Made by a program: the position numbers and the translations under genes | Notes under the pieces: model-generated | The model's database searches: none | What the model was told of the DNA's origin: nothing | The model's input: only the letters and a program-made list of their open reading frames with translations | Shown: one piece after another, positions 62,925 to 64,000 of the stretch | Numbering within the stretch: the first letter of the stretch is position 1 | How the letters are laid out: every line of letters starts with the position of its first letter | Source: Azotobacter vinelandii CA | GTDB taxonomy: Bacteria; Pseudomonadota; Gammaproteobacteria; Pseudomonadales; Pseudomonadaceae | Length of the DNA stretch: 64,000 nt | Direction of reading: 5' to 3' | Assembly: GCF_000380335.1 (NCBI RefSeq) | Contig: NC_021149.1 | Span: 4,516,501-4,580,500, forward strand

Positions 62925-64000
62925 ATGAATAGCCTTGCCGCCCAACCCGCGCCCGCCAGCGCCGCAGCCGCTCCCCGGATCGAAAAGGGCACGACGCAAT
63001 TCCGCCGTGCCTGCTGGGCGCTGTTCGCCGCCGGCTTCGCCAGCTTCGCCCTGCTCTACTGCGTGCAGCCGATGATGCCGGCATTCTCCGCGGCCTTCGC
63101 CCTGAACGCGGCGCAGAGCAGCCTGGCGTTGTCGATCTCGACCATCGCCCTGGCCATGGGCCTGCTGCTCACCGGTCCGCTGTCGGACGCCATCGGCCGC
63201 AAGCCGGTGATGGTCACTGCGCTGTGTGCGGCGGCGCTGCTCACCCTGCTCAGCCCGCTGGTGCCCGGCTGGCATGCCTTTCTGCTGCTTCGTGCGCTGC
63301 TCGGCCTGGTCCTGAGCGGCCAGGTGGCGGTGGCGATGTCCTATCTCAGCGAAGAGATAGATCCGCGCCATCTGGGCCTGGCCATGGGCCTGTACATCTC
63401 CGGCAACTCCCTGGGCGGCATGGGCGGCCGGCTGATCGGCGGCGTGCTGCTGGACTTCTTCTCCTGGCAGGCGGCGCTGGCCGCCCTCGGCCTTCTGGCG
63501 CTGCTCGCGGCACTGACGTTCTGGCGCCTGCTGCCGGATTCGCGGCACTTCCAGGCGACCCCACTGAGCTTCGCCAACCTGGCCCACGGCCTGCGCCTGC
63601 ACTTTTCCGACCAGGGCCTGCCCTGGCTGTTCCTCGAAGCCTTCCTGCTGGTCGGCAGCTTCGTCGCCCTGTTCAACTACATGAGCTTCCGTCTGCTCGA
63701 GCCGCCCTACGGACTGAGCATGAGCCTGGTCGGCCTGCTTTCGGTGGTCTACCTGTCGGGCACCTACAGTTCGACCCAGGCCGGCGCGCTGGCCGACCGC
63801 CTGGGCCGGCACTGGGTGTTCTGGCCGTCGATCCTGCTGATGCTCGGCGGCGTCCTGCTGACCCTGTGCGCCCCGCTGGGGCTGGTGCTCGCCGGCATGC
63901 TGCTGTTCGCCTTCGGTTTCTTCGCCGCCCACTCGCTGGCCAGCAGTTGGGTCGGCCGCCGCGCCCTGCAGGCCCGCGGCCAGGCTTCGTCGCTGTACCT
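62925..64000 (+). CDS. MFS transporter, 3' end missing
   Basis: The first 358 codons of a major facilitator transporter that runs off the window. It begins after a 25-residue Ala/Pro-rich tail. ALLYCVQPMMPAFSAAFALN, LLTGPLSDAIGRKPVM (the loop 2-3 motif), AMSYLSEEIDPRHLGLAMGLYISGNSLGGMGGRL and ADRLGRHWVFWP are visible, the pattern of the YnfM/inner-membrane efflux group. At least ten helices are present. It is divergent from a LysR gene and corresponds to PA5030. Confidence 0.88.
   Translation, partial: MNSLAAQPAPASAAAAPRIEKGTTQFRRACWALFAAGFASFALLYCVQPMMPAFSAAFALNAAQSSLALSISTIALAMGLLLTGPLSDAIGRKPVMVTALCAAALLTLLSPLVPGWHAFLLLRALLGLVLSGQVAVAMSYLSEEIDPRHLGLAMGLYISGNSLGGMGGRLIGGVLLDFFSWQAALAALGLLALLAALTFWRLLPDSRHFQATPLSFANLAHGLRLHFSDQGLPWLFLEAFLLVGSFVALFNYMSFRLLEPPYGLSMSLVGLLSVVYLSGTYSSTQAGALADRLGRHWVFWPSILLMLGGVLLTLCAPLGLVLAGMLLFAFGFFAAHSLASSWVGRRALQARGQASSLY

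Overview
The window is GC-rich chromosomal DNA from a gammaproteobacterium of the Pseudomonas/Azotobacter group. Azotobacter is the best guess. The pyruvate dehydrogenase E2 gene (aceF) encodes three lipoyl domains and has Asn in the active-site segment DHRVING, both hallmarks of the studied Azotobacter vinelandii E2, while Pseudomonas aeruginosa AceF (from memory) has two lipoyl domains. Gene order from about 5 to 40 kb and from 51 to 64 kb follows what I remember of P. aeruginosa PAO1 PA4996-PA5030, with insertions and rearrangements. No tRNA, rRNA or CRISPR array was recognised.

Region 1 (1-5.2 kb) starts with the end of an unrecognised gene. A membrane O-acyltransferase gene (acyltransferase-3 plus SGNH domain) follows, split by a nested insertion: an IS630-family element at a TA site, itself interrupted after codon 6 of its transposase by an IS110-family element of the IS1111 type. 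Removing the insert with one TA copy restores one open frame of 673 codons.

Region 2 (5.3-27 kb) is the lipopolysaccharide core locus, almost all on the minus strand. waaF, waaC and waaG build the inner core. waaP and two further kinase-like genes phosphorylate it, and a carbamoyltransferase decorates heptose. WapH, a GT-B protein, GT25 and GT8 enzymes extend the outer core, with galE probably supplying UDP-galactose. waaL ligates O antigen. A second minus-strand unit, msbA-mig-14-dnpA-hldE, covers lipid A-core export, peptide resistance, a de-N-acetylase and heptose precursor synthesis. Many genes overlap by 1-4 bases or lie a few bases apart, so they are probably cotranscribed.

Region 3 (26.9-40.7 kb) is central metabolism and stress: ilvE and glnE on the minus strand, the divergent aceE-aceF operon with a perfect 17-bp operator-like palindrome in the divergent spacer and tandem hairpins at its end, then a P-type cation ATPase with a tandem universal stress protein, and msrA.

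Region 4 (40.7-47.5 kb) looks accessory: a VOC protein, a small P-loop kinase, and an iron-uptake regulatory set (FecI-like sigma factor, FecR-like regulator, TonB-dependent receptor with an N-terminal signalling domain). A RelBE/StbDE-type toxin-antitoxin pair sits between fecR and the receptor. The receptor barrel is much poorer in GC than its N-terminal domain. A repeat-rich spacer precedes rlmJ.

Region 5 (47.5-64 kb) returns to core-type genes: rlmJ; a LysR regulator divergent from an MFS transporter-tautomerase pair; a K+/H+ antiporter, an MscK-type mechanosensitive channel, selO, a DUF1992 protein, a TSUP permease, trxC, a tandem universal stress protein, an orphan ParA-like ATPase, and a LysR regulator divergent from an MFS transporter that runs off the end.
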